Origin: Chloroflexaceae bacterium
GTDB taxonomy: Bacteria; Chloroflexota; Chloroflexia; Chloroflexales; Chloroflexaceae
DNA: 43,265 nucleotides
Direction of reading: 5' to 3'
Assembly (NCBI GenBank): GCA_012031225.1
Contig: JAAUTZ010000022.1
Span: forward strand, 1-43,265
Part shown: positions 20,271-31,336 of the stretch, piece by piece
How the letters are laid out: each line of letters starts with the position of its first letter
Position numbering within the stretch: the first letter of the stretch is position 1
Position numbers and translations under genes: made by a program
Notes under the pieces: model-generated
Told to the model about the DNA's origin: nothing
The model's input: only the letters and a program-made list of their open reading frames with translations
Databases searched by the model: none

Positions 20271-23200
20271 TTAGAATTCGCCGCGTTCCATGCCACTCAG
20301 GTTGATTCCATCCAGTGCCGCCAAATCGCTGTCCATGTCGTCGTTCAGCTCAATGGCGCGTTCGTCCTCAGTCAACACATCGACACTCAAGCCGAGTGAT
20401 TGGAGTTCCTTGATCAGCACCTTGAAGCTCTCCGGCACACTTGGCTCATGGATCGGCTCGCCCTTCACAATCGCCTCATACGTCTTGACGCGCCCAACCA
20501 CGTCATCCGATTTGACGGTCAGCATCTCTTGCAGAATGTAGGCGGCACCGTAGGCTTCAAGGGCCCACACTTCCATCTCGCCGAAGCGTTGCCCGCCGAA
20601 TTGGGCTTTGCCACCGAGTGGCTGCTGGGTGACAAGGCTGTAGGGGCCGGTGCTGCGGGCGTGGATCTTGTCCTCGACAAGGTGGGCCAGCTTGAGCATA
20701 TAGGCATAGCCCACCGTCACCGGATGGTCGAAGGGGATCCCCGTGCGCCCATCGTAGAGGGTGATCTTGCCGTCGCGGGGCAAGCCTGCATCTTCGAGCA
20801 AGTTCTTGATTTGATCCTCATCTGCGCCATCGAACACCGGCGTAGCCACGCGGTAGCCCAGCCGTGCTGCGGCCCAACCGAGATGGGTTTCGAGGATCTG
20901 CCCGATGTTCATGCGGCTCGGCACGCCAATCGGGTTCAGCACAATATCTACCGGGCGGCCATCGGGCAAGAAGGGCATATCCTCAATCGGCATAATCCGG
21001 CTGACCACGCCCTTGTTGCCGTGCCGCCCCGCCATCTTGTCTCCCGCGCTAATCTTGCGCTTCTGGCACAGCAGGACGCGCACGGTCTGGTTCACCCCGA
21101 CGGGCAGTTCGGCTCCGTCGGCCCGGCTAAAGACTTTCACGTCAATCACCTTGCCCCGCACCCCATTGGGCACGCGCAGGCTGCTGTCCTTCACTTCCCG
21201 CGCCTTTTCGCCAAAGATGGCTCGCAGCAGGCGTTCTTCCGCCGTCAGGTCGGTTTCGCCTTTCGGCGTAATCTTGCCCACCAGAATATCGTTCGGATGC
21301 ACTTCGGCACCGACGTAGATGATCCCGCGATCATCGAGATTGCGGAGGCTATCCTGCCCCACGTTGGGAATATCGCGGGTGATCTCCTCTGGGCCGAGCT
21401 TGGTATCACGGGCTTCGACTTCGTACTTCTCGATGTGGATGCTGGTGAAAATATCCTCCCGCACCAGCCGCTCACTCACAAGGATCGCATCCTCGAAGTT
21501 GCCCCCTTCCCACGGCATATAGGCCACGAGGATGTTCTGCCCAAGGGCTAGCTCGCCGTTGTCGGTGCTGCTGCTATCGGCAATGATGTGTCCCTTTTGC
21601 ACACGATCTCCCGCCGATACTCCGGGGCGTTGATTGATGCACGTATCTTGATTGCTCCGCATGAATTTCCGCAGGCGGTACTCGCGTAGGTAGCCGTCAA
21701 TTTCTTCCACAAGGATGCGCTCGGCAGTCGCACTCCGCACTGTGCCATCGGCTTTGGCAACCACCACCTGCCCACTGTCGCGGGCGGCGAGGTACTCCAT
21801 CCCCGTCCCAACGATAGGCGCATCGGGGCGCAGCAGGGGCACGGCTTGGCGTTGCATATTTGATCCCATCAGGGCCCGGTTGGCATCATCATGTTCGAGG
21901 AAGGGGATCAACGCGGTGCTGACGCTGACAACCTGCTTCGGTGATACGTCCATATAGTCTACCCGCTCAATGCGCTCCTTGATGAACTCCTCCGCAAAAC
22001 GGCACGAAACGGTCTGCGTCGTAAAGCGGTTGTACTCATCCAGTGGTGCGTTGGCTTGCACCACGACGAAGCGGTCTTCCTCATCGGCACTGAGGTAATC
22101 CACCTGCTGCGACACCACCGGCTTGATCTTGATCGTGCGGTAGGGCAGGCTTGCAATCATCTGGGCCAGTTCGCCCGTGATCTCGGTGCCAGCTTCGGCT
22201 AGCACCGTTTCGCCACGTTCGTCCTGTGGGTCTACAATATCCTCGCGGAGCATTTGCCCCGTGAGCAGCGTAATCGCCAATTGGCGGGCGGTGTCGGGGT
22301 CAATCCGCTCGCCGGCCGCCAGCAGAACATCGCCGGTGTGCAGGTCTTTCGCATCGCGTGGGGCATAGCGCCGTTCGAGCCACACGGGGGTGTTTTCGAT
22401 CTCCTGAAAAATCTTGCGGTAGGGCGTTTCCAGAAAACCCATCTCATTGACCCGAGCGTAGGTACTCATCGTGCCGATCAAGCCGATGTTTGGCCCTTCT
22501 GGCGTTTCCACTGGGCAGATGCGCCCGTAGTGGCTATGGTGTACGTCGCGCACCTCGAAGCCGGCACGGTCACGGCTGAGACCACCGGGCCCCAGTGCCG
22601 AGAGCCGCCGCTTGTTGGTTAGCTCGGCCAGTGGGTTGGTCTGATCCATAAACTGCGAGAGTTGGCTACCGCCGAAGAATTCGCGCATAGCGGCCACTAC
22701 CGGACGAATGTTGATGAGCGCATTGGGGGTGATCGTGTCCGAGTCCTGCAAGCTCATCCGCTCCTTAATCACCCGCTCCATGCGGAGCAAGCCCACGCGG
22801 AACTGCTGCTGGATCAACTCGCCCACCGTGCGGACGCGGCGGTTGCCCAAATGGTCAATGTCATCGGGCTTGCCGGAGCCATTGTTGAGCTGGATCAACT
22901 GCTCAATGATGCGGAAGATGTCTCGCGGCAGCAGCACCATCACGCTCAAGTCAGGGGCATTCGTGCGCGGGTTCTCCCCAGTGTGGCTGCGGCGCACGTC
23001 GCGCTCCCACAGGTTCTTGTTCAGCTTGTAGCGACCAACCCGGGCGAGATCGTAGCGGCGCGGATTGAACAGCAGCGATTCGAGCAACGAGCGGGCATTC
23101 TCCAGCGTCGGCGGATCGCCGGGCCGCAGCCGCTTGTAGAGTTCAATGAGGGCTTCGCGGGCATTGCTGGTCGAGTCCTTGTCGAGCGTCGAGCGGAGGT

Positions 23201-23987
23201 AGGCGTGATCGGGGTTGCCATCAATGTGTTGCAGCAGTTCCACGATCTGCTCATCTAGCCCGTGATCCACAAGGCGTTTATCCTCAACCCATTGCCCCAC
23301 GCCCTGCTCATCGGCTTTCCACGCGAGGATCGCCCGCAGCAGGATCGTGACGGGGAGCTTGCGCTTGCGGTCTACTTTGACGGAGATCACGTCGCGCTTG
23401 CTCGTCTCAAATTCGAGCCACGCCCCGCGATTGGGGATCAGCTTGGCTGAGTGCAGCATGCGCCCGCTGGTAGGTTCTTTCTCACCACTGAAGTACACAC
23501 CCGGCGAACGGATCAGCTGCGACACGACAACCCGCTCGGCACCGTTGTAGATGAATGTGCCGTTGTCGGTCATCATCGGGAAGTCGCCCAGAAAAAGTTC
23601 GCTCTCCTTGATCTCACCGGTTGCCAGCACACGCAGCTCAACCTTTACGCGCAGGGGCACGGAGTAGGTCAAGTCGCGGTCACGGCACTCAAATTCGGAG
23701 TAGCGCGGCTCACCAAAGGTATAATCCACAAACCGTAGTTCGAGGTTCTTGCCCGTGAAGTCGGTAATCGGCGAAATCTCATTGAGCAATTCCTGTAGTC
23801 CGCTGTCCATAAACCATTTGAAACTGCGGACTTGCGTCTCGATCAAGCGCGGCACGTCAATGGTATCTTTGATTCGCGCAAAAGAACGCCGCTCAATCGA
23901 ATCGCGGCGCAGGGTATTTGTTCCAGTGTCTACGGGTGTAATCAGCGGCTGAAGCACAACACTTTCTACTAGCGGAGACATACTCAC
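20271..23987 (-). CDS. rpoB: RNA polymerase beta subunit
   Basis: The 1238-residue beta subunit is readable from [13 protein letters not shown] to the C-terminal clamp-binding region. Recognisable parts are the rifampicin-pocket region ([38 protein letters not shown], quoted here only by its ends SQFMDQTNP and [10 protein letters not shown]), [20 protein letters not shown], the conserved [10 protein letters not shown] and [20 protein letters not shown]. The residues at the usual resistance positions look wild type. GAGGTGAGT lies before the ATG. It begins the rpoBC operon; rplJ/rplL are not adjacent. Confidence 0.97.
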   Translation of the reverse strand: MSMSPLVESVVLQPLITPVDTGTNTLRRDSIERRSFARIKDTIDVPRLIETQVRSFKWFMDSGLQELLNEISPITDFTGKNLELRFVDYTFGEPRYSEFECRDRDLTYSVPLRVKVELRVLATGEIKESELFLGDFPMMTDNGTFIYNGAERVVVSQLIRSPGVYFSGEKEPTSGRMLHSAKLIPNRGAWLEFETSKRDVISVKVDRKRKLPVTILLRAILAWKADEQGVGQWVEDKRLVDHGLDEQIVELLQHIDGNPDHAYLRSTLDKDSTSNAREALIELYKRLRPGDPPTLENARSLLESLLFNPRRYDLARVGRYKLNKNLWERDVRRSHTGENPRTNAPDLSVMVLLPRDIFRIIEQLIQLNNGSGKPDDIDHLGNRRVRTVGELIQQQFRVGLLRMERVIKERMSLQDSDTITPNALINIRPVVAAMREFFGGSQLSQFMDQTNPLAELTNKRRLSALGPGGLSRDRAGFEVRDVHHSHYGRICPVETPEGPNIGLIGTMSTYARVNEMGFLETPYRKIFQEIENTPVWLERRYAPRDAKDLHTGDVLLAAGERIDPDTARQLAITLLTGQMLREDIVDPQDERGETVLAEAGTEITGELAQMIASLPYRTIKIKPVVSQQVDYLSADEEDRFVVVQANAPLDEYNRFTTQTVSCRFAEEFIKERIERVDYMDVSPKQVVSVSTALIPFLEHDDANRALMGSNMQRQAVPLLRPDAPIVGTGMEYLAARDSGQVVVAKADGTVRSATAERILVEEIDGYLREYRLRKFMRSNQDTCINQRPGVSAGDRVQKGHIIADSSSTDNGELALGQNILVAYMPWEGGNFEDAILVSERLVREDIFTSIHIEKYEVEARDTKLGPEEITRDIPNVGQDSLRNLDDRGIIYVGAEVHPNDILVGKITPKGETDLTAEERLLRAIFGEKAREVKDSSLRVPNGVRGKVIDVKVFSRADGAELPVGVNQTVRVLLCQKRKISAGDKMAGRHGNKGVVSRIMPIEDMPFLPDGRPVDIVLNPIGVPSRMNIGQILETHLGWAAARLGYRVATPVFDGADEDQIKNLLEDAGLPRDGKITLYDGRTGIPFDHPVTVGYAYMLKLAHLVEDKIHARSTGPYSLVTQQPLGGKAQFGGQRFGEMEVWALEAYGAAYILQEMLTVKSDDVVGRVKTYEAIVKGEPIHEPSVPESFKVLIKELQSLGLSVDVLTEDERAIELNDDMDSDLAALDGINLSGMERGEF

Positions 23988-24354
23988 CTCGTTTGCTAAT
24001 CAGTTCGTGTAGGTTCGCAACTGCGGCGATCATGGGCAGCGTGCTGCCGGTGGGTGATTGCCAAACAAATACACAAACCGCCGGTTCAGCAGACTTCCCT
24101 TTGGATCCGTCTTTGAACTGGCGTAATTATGGTGTGTGTAAGCTACCCTAATGCTGCGTAGCTATTTGGCAAATGTCAGTCGGTTGTGTCGGTAGAAAAA
24201 CTATCATGCGCGACCCCACAATATGTACCGCAATGACTTCTAATAGTATCACGGTTTTGGGCGTGCGTCAAGAGGTGACAGCAGATTGCTTGCTGTCGCT
24301 AGATGTGAAGTATGTTCCTTCTTATTATACGCTCATTGTCAAGCCCTGTAGATG
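23988..24354 (-). promoter_or_regulatory. rpoB promoter region and about 300-base leader
   Basis: No gene is seen here. On the - strand a perfect TATAAT lies at 24332-24327 with a weak TCTACA box (24355-24350) 17 bases upstream. If used, it gives a leader of more than 300 bases before rpoB. The leader can form a GGCAG/CTGCC hairpin near 24034-24048. A TTGACA seven bases from the TATAAT is too close to act with it. Confidence 0.45.
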
Positions 24355-24395
24355 CGTTGTGCCGCCTATCCCGATGGGCGACAGGCGGCACAACG
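24355..24395 (-). terminator. 13-bp hairpin after clpC
   Basis: CGTTGTGCCGCCT and AGGCGGCACAACG pair perfectly over a 15-base loop that contains a small CCC/GGG stem. It begins 30 bases past the clpC stop. No T-tract follows; instead the rpoB promoter begins at its edge. Confidence 0.7.
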
Positions 24396-24424
24396 TCTGC
24401 TCAGTGTAGGCAGGTGTCCGGGGG

Positions 24425-26941
24425 CTACACCAGCGCGGCACTCTCCTCTTCCTGCTGCTCATCCTGCTCAATCTGGCGCAGGCTGCGGATTCGCAGCAAG
24501 TCGTTGTGGGTATCTACTACCACTGTATCGCCAGCCGTGAAACGGCCTTCCAGCACGCCTTCGGCCATCGGGTCCTCGATCAGGTTGGTGATGATCCGGC
24601 GCAAGGGGCGTGCTCCGAAGGCTGGATCGTAACCGCGCCGTGCCAGCAGATCCAGCGCATCTTCGTGAACATCCAGCTTGATCTGATGATCGTCAAGCTG
24701 CTGCTGGACACGATTGATCATGATGTTCGAGATCTGGCGAGTCTCATCCGACGTAAGCGGGTGGAAGATGATCGTCGCATCAATCCGGTTCAGGAACTCT
24801 GGGCGGAAGATCTGCTTGAGTGAGTCCTCCACCTTGCGGCGCGTGTCGTGCTCGTCAATATCCACCGACGTTGCCCCGAACCCGATCCGGCTTGCGCGGC
24901 GGATATGCTCCGTGCCGACGTTGCTTGTCATAATGATAACGGTATTACGGAAATCTACCTTGCGCCCTTTGCCGTCTGTCAAGTTCCCATCTTCGAGTAC
25001 TTGCAGTAGCAGGTTGAAGGCTTCGGGGTGGGCTTTCTCGATCTCATCAAACAGCACCACGCTGTAGGGCTTGCGCCGCACCGCATCGGTGAGCTGCCCG
25101 CCCTCGCCATAGCCGACGTAGCCGGGCGGCGATCCGACAAGGCGGCTGGTGGTGTGGCGTTCCTGAAACTCGGACATGTCAATCTTGATCAGCGAGCCTT
25201 CCGAGCCAAACATAAACTCTGCCAATGCTTTGGCTAGCTCCGTCTTGCCCACGCCCGTAGGCCCCAGAAAGATGAAGCTCCCAATCGGGCGGCGCGGGTC
25301 CTTCAGCCCAGCCCGGGCCCGGCGCACCGCCCGCGAGATCGTGACAACCGCCTCTTCCTGCCCGATCACGCGCTTGTGCAGCGCACCTTCCATCTCCATC
25401 AGGCGGGCCGTCTCATCGCCGCGCAAGCGGGTAACCGGAATGCCAGTCCACATCCCCACCACTTCGGCGATGTCTTCTTCGGTAACATACGGGCGATCAT
25501 AGGTCTGCTCGGCGGCACTGATGCCGATCTCACTTTCGATCACGGCAATCCGCGACTGCATCCGCTCCTCGCGGTCGCGCAGGTCTTCCGCAAGGCTAAA
25601 CTGCTCATCGGCAATAGCGGCTTCGCGCTCTTTCCGCAGGGCTTCTAAGCCCCGCAGGGCATCGCGCAACTTGGGTGGGGTAGCCGAGCGGTACATCCGC
25701 ACGCGGCTCGCCGCTTCGTCAATCAAGTCAATTGCCTTATCGGGCAGGAACCGATCCGGCACGTAGCGCGAGGATAGCACGGCTGAAGCCTTGATGGCTT
25801 CGTCGCTGATCTGCAACTGGTGGAAATCCTCATAGCGGCTCTTGACTCCGCGCAGAATGCTGATCGTATCCTCAACCGATGGCTCATCCACCATCACGGG
25901 CTGGAAGCGGCGTTCCAGTGCGGCATCGCGCTCGATGTACTTGCGATACTCATCCAGCGTCGTTGCGCCAATCGTCTGCAACTCGCCACGGCTCAGGGCA
26001 GGCTTGAGGATGTTGGCGGCATCGAGCGTGCCCTCTGCGCCCCCTGCCCCAATGATCGTGTGGAACTCATCAATGAACAGGATGCAGCGCGTCTCTTTGA
26101 TCTCATCCACCACGCGCTTCAGGCGTTCCTCAAACTGCCCACGATACTTTGTGCCCGCCACTAGCGCACCCATATCCAGCGCAACCACACGCTTACCCTT
26201 GATGCTGTCGGGCACTTCGCCCTGCACAATGCGCTGCGCGAGGCCTTCAACAATCGCCGTCTTCCCTACGCCCGGCTCACCGATCAGAGCAGGGTTGTTC
26301 TTGGTGCGGCGCGAGAGGATCTGGATCACCCGCTCAATCTCGTGCTTGCGCCCAATCACCGGATCGAGCCGCCCAGCTTCGGCCATCTCGGTCAAATCCG
26401 TACCAAGCGCATCAAGGTAGGGCGTTTTGCTCTGGCGTTGCGAGGATGACGACGAGGATGAACTACTCGAACGCTCAGAGGTGGGCGGGGTCGTGCCATG
26501 CCGCAGCACGCGCATCACCTGATTGCGGACTTGCTCTAGGGTCACGCCCATAATGTCAAGCACGCCCGTTGCGACACCTTCGCCATTGCGTACCAAACCG
26601 AGCAGGAGATGCTCAGTGCCAATATAGTGATGATTTAGCCGCTTGGCTTCCTCAATCGCATACTCTATCACCTTCTTGGCGCGGGCGGTCAGCTCTTGAT
26701 CGGAGCTGTAGGGCGTTTCACCCACCCCCACGATAAACTCTACTGCATTGCGTGCCTGTGGCAACTTCACGCCGAGATCATCGAGCACCCGTGCGGCAAT
26801 CCCTTCGCTCTCGCGGATCAAGCCGAGCAGGATATGCTCCGTGCCGACATAGGGATGGTTTAGGCCGCGTGCTTCTTCGGTGGCGAGTTGCAGCACCTGC
26901 TTGGCACGTTTCGTAAATTTGTCATACAGTCTATCTGACAT
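24425..26941 (-). CDS. clpC: ATP-dependent Clp protease ATPase subunit ClpC
   Basis: ClpC is the hexameric Hsp100 unfoldase that feeds proteins to ClpP. The 838-residue protein has two Clp-N repeats (about 1-145), a linker with ten consecutive serines (about 158-167), the first AAA+ module (Walker [10 protein letters not shown] at 221-229, Walker [10 protein letters not shown]), a UVR-type helix in the middle domain ([19 protein letters not shown]), the second AAA+ module ([24 protein letters not shown]) and the ClpB-D2 C-domain. I chose ATG 26941 because GGAG lies upstream and the family starts with this Clp-N helix; a 51-residue extension has no homology. No ctsR/mcsAB genes are adjacent. 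Confidence 0.95.
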   Translation of the reverse strand: MSDRLYDKFTKRAKQVLQLATEEARGLNHPYVGTEHILLGLIRESEGIAARVLDDLGVKLPQARNAVEFIVGVGETPYSSDQELTARAKKVIEYAIEEAKRLNHHYIGTEHLLLGLVRNGEGVATGVLDIMGVTLEQVRNQVMRVLRHGTTPPTSERSSSSSSSSSSQRQSKTPYLDALGTDLTEMAEAGRLDPVIGRKHEIERVIQILSRRTKNNPALIGEPGVGKTAIVEGLAQRIVQGEVPDSIKGKRVVALDMGALVAGTKYRGQFEERLKRVVDEIKETRCILFIDEFHTIIGAGGAEGTLDAANILKPALSRGELQTIGATTLDEYRKYIERDAALERRFQPVMVDEPSVEDTISILRGVKSRYEDFHQLQISDEAIKASAVLSSRYVPDRFLPDKAIDLIDEAASRVRMYRSATPPKLRDALRGLEALRKEREAAIADEQFSLAEDLRDREERMQSRIAVIESEIGISAAEQTYDRPYVTEEDIAEVVGMWTGIPVTRLRGDETARLMEMEGALHKRVIGQEEAVVTISRAVRRARAGLKDPRRPIGSFIFLGPTGVGKTELAKALAEFMFGSEGSLIKIDMSEFQERHTTSRLVGSPPGYVGYGEGGQLTDAVRRKPYSVVLFDEIEKAHPEAFNLLLQVLEDGNLTDGKGRKVDFRNTVIIMTSNVGTEHIRRASRIGFGATSVDIDEHDTRRKVEDSLKQIFRPEFLNRIDATIIFHPLTSDETRQISNIMINRVQQQLDDHQIKLDVHEDALDLLARRGYDPAFGARPLRRIITNLIEDPMAEGVLEGRFTAGDTVVVDTHNDLLRIRSLRQIEQDEQQEEESAALV

Positions 26942-27242
26942 AGGATACTCCGTTGATAGTAGATTCCTCATCCAGAGTTTTAGGGGCAGAGCATGCAGAA
27001 GGTCTGTGTTGGGAAACACCATCGGGACGAGCGTGGTTCCCGGAACCGGCTTGGCAGTGCAAACCGGGGCAGCCATTGCCAGTATTTGCAGCATCTGCCT
27101 GAGCGACTACGTGCGCTCATGTGCAGAAAGGTTATCCATTGAGGGGTTGATTGCGCTGTGTTACATCAATGCCCCCGCCCAATGTTTTTACTTGTTACTT
27201 TCTATTGTACATCAGGTAGGTACATTGTCACCGCCAATTTAG
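26942..27242 (-). other. clpC leader, no gene seen
   Basis: The 300 bases between clpC and the S1 gene hold the clpC promoter (27204-27231) and a leader of about 255 bases. The leader has a GGTTC/GAACC hairpin near 27040. I saw no CIRCE or CtsR-type operator. Confidence 0.4.
27204..27231 (-). promoter_or_regulatory. promoter of clpC
   Basis: GTGACA (27231-27226) and TACAAT (27209-27204) on the - strand are 16 bases apart, each five of six to consensus. It starts just after the stop of the S1 gene, so clpC can be expressed apart from it. Confidence 0.6.
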
Positions 27243-28478
27243 CTAGGCTTGCGGTTCAGGCGGTGGGGTTTCCTCAGCACGGTCTGCATCGGGGGGGGTG
27301 GTTTCGGTGCGGAGATGCATGCTCAAGCCAATCCGTTTGCGGGCGGGGTCAATCCGAATGATCCGCACGGGGATTGTTGCGCCTTCACTGACCATCTCAC
27401 GCGGATGCTGGACGTGCCCTTCGCCCATCTCGGAGACGTGAATCAGGCCTTCAATGCCATCCTCAATGCGAGCGAATGCCCCGAATGCGGTGATCTGAGT
27501 AACCACACCATCCACGATCTGGTTGAGTTGGTAGCGTTCCGCCGCTGTAGACCACGGCTCATTCTGTGTGCGCTTGACCGAAAGCGCAATGCGTCGCCGA
27601 TCAAGGTCAATATTGAGGATATGAACTTTAATGCGCTGCCCGACGCTGATCACTTCTGATGGGTGGCGCACGCGCCCCCACGAAAGCTCAGAGAGGTGGA
27701 CAAGACCATCTGCCCCACCAATATCCACAAACACGCCGAAGTCACAGATCGAACTAACCGTACCCGCGTAGACTTGTCCCTCGCGCAGGTTAGAGAGTAG
27801 TTCGTCCTTCTTCTCTTCGCGCACTTCTTGCACCGCTTGGCGTTCAGAGAGGATCAAGCGGTTGCGCTCACGGTTGATCTCGATGATCTTCAGGGTCACT
27901 TCCGTGCCAATCAGCCGTGCCATCTCGGACTGTTTCTGCACATCCGAGCCGCGCCCAATCGAGCTGACCTGCGACGCAGGCACAAAGCCACGCACCCCAT
28001 CTAAGTCAACAAGCAAGCCACCTTTGTTATAGTTGGCGACTTGAGCCGCGATCACATCATTGTTATCGTGGGCATGTTGCAAGCGGCGCCAGCTACGTTC
28101 TTGACGCGCACGGTCTATCGAGAGGATTGCATAGCCGTCGCGGTGTTCAGCTTGCACGACAAACACAAGGAGCGGCTCCCCAGCGCGTAACAGGTCTCGG
28201 GCTTCCGGCGCTAGCGATTGCATCTCTTTGGCAGGCACAACCCCTTCGGCTTTCGCCCCGATGTCCACGAGGAGCGAGTCACGCTCGACGCGCACAATCA
28301 TCCCATCCACCGTATCGCCATACTGCAAATTGCGGTAGGCGTGTGCAGGATCGGCGAGCAGTTCTTCCATGAGGTGGAAGTCATCCTCTTCGCCTGCGCC
28401 ATTTGGGGTAGCATCACCGTCTGCATATACAGGATGCTGGTGTTCAAGCTCTGTAGCAGTCTGTTTTTGTTCGTCCAT
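27243..28478 (-). CDS. rpsA: S1-domain RNA-binding protein, ribosomal protein S1 type
   Basis: The 411-residue protein has an acidic N-terminus and four S1 OB-fold domains at about 53-123, 140-213, 232-302 and 319-388. The third is the most canonical (GTVSSICDFGVFVDIGGADG, LVHLSELSW). Ribosomal S1 recruits mRNA to the 30S subunit; four-domain forms are common outside proteobacteria, where they may act on the ribosome or in RNA decay. The tail is Pro/Glu-rich. It has its own promoter upstream. The gene name is by family only. Confidence 0.85.
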   Translation of the reverse strand: MDEQKQTATELEHQHPVYADGDATPNGAGEEDDFHLMEELLADPAHAYRNLQYGDTVDGMIVRVERDSLLVDIGAKAEGVVPAKEMQSLAPEARDLLRAGEPLLVFVVQAEHRDGYAILSIDRARQERSWRRLQHAHDNNDVIAAQVANYNKGGLLVDLDGVRGFVPASQVSSIGRGSDVQKQSEMARLIGTEVTLKIIEINRERNRLILSERQAVQEVREEKKDELLSNLREGQVYAGTVSSICDFGVFVDIGGADGLVHLSELSWGRVRHPSEVISVGQRIKVHILNIDLDRRRIALSVKRTQNEPWSTAAERYQLNQIVDGVVTQITAFGAFARIEDGIEGLIHVSEMGEGHVQHPREMVSEGATIPVRIIRIDPARKRIGLSMHLRTETTPPDADRAEETPPPEPQA

Positions 28479-28533
28479 GCATCGCCTGATACTGAAAGGG
28501 CGGGAGCATTCTTGCTTCTGGTCTTGCTACAGT

Positions 28534-28562
28534 ATTATACGCAGATTGATCGCAAAACGCAA
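28534..28562 (-). promoter_or_regulatory. promoter of the S1 gene
   Basis: A perfect TATAAT (28539-28534) has a weak TTGCGT (28562-28557) 17 bases upstream on the - strand. The start would lie near 28527, about 50 bases before the ATG. Confidence 0.5.
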
Positions 28563-28650
28563 GAAACCGGATGGATGCGCTAGATGGATACGATCAGGCG
28601 CGGTGCTGCGGTAGGCAAAGGTGGGCGGCTAGGCGTGGGTCGCGCTGCTG

Positions 28651-29328
28651 CTACTCCTCGCGCAGGATGTAGCCCACGCCGCGTACCGTATGCAGCAGGC
28701 GCGGTTCGCTGTTGGCTTCGAGCTTCTGGCGCAGGTAGCGAATGTACACCTCAATAATATTGCTTTCGCCGCCAAAGTCGTAGCCCCACACCCGATCATA
28801 AATCACTTCGCGGGTGAGGACTTGCTGCGGGTTCCGCATAAATAGCTCCAGCAACTCATACTCGCGGGCGGTCAACTCCACCCGCCGTTCGCTGTTGCGT
28901 ACCTCGCGGGCGGCGGTATCCATCGTCAGGGTGGCATAGCGCAATACGGCGGGCTGGCGTTCGCTCTGGCGGCGGCGGAGCTGCACCCGAATGCGGGCAA
29001 GCAGTTCAGCAAATGCGAAGGGCTTGACGAGGTAGTCATCCGCGCCGCTCTCTAGCCCCGCCACCCGATCCGGCACGGCATCGCGGGCGGTGAGAATGAT
29101 GATCGGCACATCCGAGACGGTGCGTAAGCGGCGGGCAACTTCTAGTCCATCTATGCCGGGCAGCATGAGATCTAGCACGACAAGATCGGGCGGGCTTTCG
29201 CGGGCTGCTTCCAAGCCTGCGTGCCCATCGTTGGCAATCTGCACCTCAAAGCCCTCAAACACCAACCCGCGCCGCAGGTAGTTGGCAATTTCAGTCTCAT
29301 CTTCGATCACCAGAATGCGTTGTTGCAT
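28651..29328 (-). CDS. OmpR-family response regulator (orphan)
   Basis: The 225-residue protein has a receiver domain with D10/E11, phospho-acceptor D53 (VVLDLMLPG), T80 and K102 ([10 protein letters not shown]), and a winged-helix output domain (about 130-225) with the recognition-helix region [20 protein letters not shown] chose ATG 29328 because GGAAGGA precedes it; the longer frame to 29394 crosses a palindrome likely to be regulatory. No histidine kinase gene is adjacent, so the partner must be encoded elsewhere. Confidence 0.93.
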   Translation of the reverse strand: MQQRILVIEDETEIANYLRRGLVFEGFEVQIANDGHAGLEAARESPPDLVVLDLMLPGIDGLEVARRLRTVSDVPIIILTARDAVPDRVAGLESGADDYLVKPFAFAELLARIRVQLRRRQSERQPAVLRYATLTMDTAAREVRNSERRVELTAREYELLELFMRNPQQVLTREVIYDRVWGYDFGGESNIIEVYIRYLRQKLEANSEPRLLHTVRGVGYILREE

Positions 29329-29376
29329 GTGCTGTATCCTTCCCGCTCCTGCCCAGCCTTGGGCTGCACCTTGCCA

Positions 29377-29390
29377 TATGCTATAGCATA
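29377..29390. promoter_or_regulatory. 14-bp perfect palindrome upstream of the response regulator
   Basis: TATGCTATAGCATA lies 49 bases before the ATG at 29328, within the expected promoter. It could be an operator, perhaps for autoregulation. Confidence 0.4.
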
Positions 29391-29419
29391 CCATATTGGT
29401 GCGGGGGTGTCAGGAGCGC

Positions 29420-29552
29420 GGTGGCAGGTGGCAGGTGGCAGGGTCAGGTATCAGGGGGCAGGAGAACTGGCTCTTGGATGGCGATGCGGCTGTACTGCTT
29501 ACCGCCGATCCAACGCGCCCTATGCTGCGCCCTACCACCTGCCCCTGATACC
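29420..29552. repeat. GTGGCAG tandem repeat and long inverted repeat
   Basis: GTGGCAG is repeated three times near 29421-29441. GGTATCAGGGGGCAGG (29447-29462) and CCTGCCCCTGATACC (29538-29552) form a 15-bp inverted repeat with one extra G, separated by 75 bases. This looks like a dispersed intergenic repeat; related words occur at 12768-12806. Confidence 0.65.
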
Positions 29553-29574
29553 CTAGCCACCCACCACCTAGCCG

Positions 29575-31026
29575 TTAGGCGGCGATCTCCAGCGTGGTGA
29601 CGGCGGCTGGGCTGACGGGTCGGCGTGTGACACTGTGCTGCTGCGGCGTAGAGCCGAGCTTGCGCCCTAGCACATGCACCACCTCGCCAATGGTCTGCAC
29701 CACCTGATCAATATCCTCTTGCGGCATATTCAGGGGTGGGGCAATCTGAATCACTGGCTCCATGCGGTCATCCGAGCGGCACAGCACGCCGCGCTGCACT
29801 AGCTGATCGCTCAGCCAGTACATCAAGTTTTCCTCGCCCGCCAGCGATTCGCGGGTGGCTTTGTCGCGCACTAGCTCAATCGCAATGAACATCCCCATGC
29901 CGCGAATATCGCCCACATTGGGGTGGCTGCCAATCGTCTCGCGCAGGCTCTGCATGATCTGTGGCCCAACAACTCGGGCCCGCTCGTGCAAGCCTTCGCG
30001 CTCGATGATGCGGATGTTGGCAAGGGCCGCAGCGGCACTCGCAACGTGCCCGCCGAAGGTGCTCCCGTGCATAAACATATCGGCTTCATCGCCCAAGAAG
30101 GTATCCGCGATATGCTTCGCCGCAATCGCTGCACCGAGCGGTGCATACCCGTTGGTAATCGCTTTGGCAACGGTGATGATGTCGGGCTGTGCGCCTAGCT
30201 CGGATGAGCCGAACCAACCGCCTACGCGCCCGAAGCCGTTAATCACCTCATCAAGGATCATTACGACCCCGTAGTGATCGCAGATCTCGCGCACCCGCCG
30301 GAGATAATCGGGCGGCGAGACGAGCGCACCCCCGCTATTCTGCACCGGCTCCATAATCACGGCGGCAACGGTGGATGGATCCTCAAACTCGATCATCGCC
30401 TCGAACTCGTTGGCGCACTTGTTGCTGCACGCCGATTGCAGCATACAGGAGGCACAGCGGTAGCGGTAGGGTGGCGGGACGTGCCGTGCGCCCGGCACCA
30501 GCGGCCCAAAGCCGGTGCGGTACGGTGTGACCCCATTGACGGACAGTGCGCCCATCGTGGTGCCGTGATAGGCCACGCGGCGGGCGATCACTTTGGTGCG
30601 CTGCGGTTCGCCGCGCCGCACATGGTAGGACTTGGCCATCTTCAACGCCGTCTCGACTGCCTCGCTGCCGCTATTCACGAAGAAGCTCCGCGAGCCTGCG
30701 CCCGTTGGGGCAATCGTGGCCAGCTTGGCCGCAAGGTCAATCACCGGCACGCTAGGGAAGCTGAAGGGGCTGACGTAGCCAATCTGGTGCAGCTGGGCGG
30801 CCATGGCCTCGACGATCTCGGTGCGCCCGTAGCCGGCATTCACCGTAAACAAGCCCGCCAGTGCATCAATATATTCATTGCCGTCCTGATCCCATACGTG
30901 GGAGCCTTCACCGCGCACGAGGATCCGCGGATTTGCGTCGGGGCGTTGGAATTTCGCCATCTGCGAAAAGTGTAGCCAAACATGTTCAGCCAGCGCATGC
31001 TGCTGAGTGGGAGATAGGGTACTCAT
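29575..31026 (-). CDS. class III PLP-dependent aminotransferase
   Basis: The 483-residue enzyme moves an amino group from an omega-amino compound to a keto acid such as pyruvate. It has the PLP-phosphate region NSGSEAVETALKMAK (about 118-132), YHGTTMGALSV, the cofactor Asp259 in MILDEVINGFGR and the Schiff-base Lys288 in ITVAKAITNGYAPLGA. A cluster of four cysteines (191, 194, 200, 204; C-x2-C-x5-C-x3-C) precedes the cofactor Asp and could bind a metal. GAGGATAT lies just before the ATG. It is a single-gene unit, so the substrate (beta-alanine, putrescine, taurine or other) cannot be told from context. Confidence 0.9.
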   Translation of the reverse strand: MSTLSPTQQHALAEHVWLHFSQMAKFQRPDANPRILVRGEGSHVWDQDGNEYIDALAGLFTVNAGYGRTEIVEAMAAQLHQIGYVSPFSFPSVPVIDLAAKLATIAPTGAGSRSFFVNSGSEAVETALKMAKSYHVRRGEPQRTKVIARRVAYHGTTMGALSVNGVTPYRTGFGPLVPGARHVPPPYRYRCASCMLQSACSNKCANEFEAMIEFEDPSTVAAVIMEPVQNSGGALVSPPDYLRRVREICDHYGVVMILDEVINGFGRVGGWFGSSELGAQPDIITVAKAITNGYAPLGAAIAAKHIADTFLGDEADMFMHGSTFGGHVASAAAALANIRIIEREGLHERARVVGPQIMQSLRETIGSHPNVGDIRGMGMFIAIELVRDKATRESLAGEENLMYWLSDQLVQRGVLCRSDDRMEPVIQIAPPLNMPQEDIDQVVQTIGEVVHVLGRKLGSTPQQHSVTRRPVSPAAVTTLEIAA

Positions 31027-31336
31027 ATATCCTCTTTTCGTCTATGTCCGATCATCGCGCCGGAGCAACAGGGTATACCACATACCATCGTGCTACGTTG
31101 CACGCTCCTGCTGCGCGAGGGTTCCTGCCCTCTGTCAGTGACAATCGGACGGGCTGATCAACAAAAGAAACTACGCTCGGTGGACCGATGAGATTCCGGC
31201 TGTCCGCTTGCATACCGCCCCCCACCAAATTGGGATGTGTATACGCGCTCAGTTCCATTATCTTTGCGGGTCTGTTGCGTCTACTCCTTTGCCTTAGCCT
31301 TCAAGGATATAAGCTCCCACTACCAGCCCAATCAGC

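Noticed and set aside
24326-24346. TTGACA plus TATAAT as one rpoB promoter
   Set aside because: The two boxes are seven bases apart; 16-18 are needed.
26942-27094. 51-residue N-terminal extension of ClpC
   Set aside because: It lacks family similarity and a ribosome-binding site; ATG 26941 has GGAG upstream and starts the Clp-N domain.
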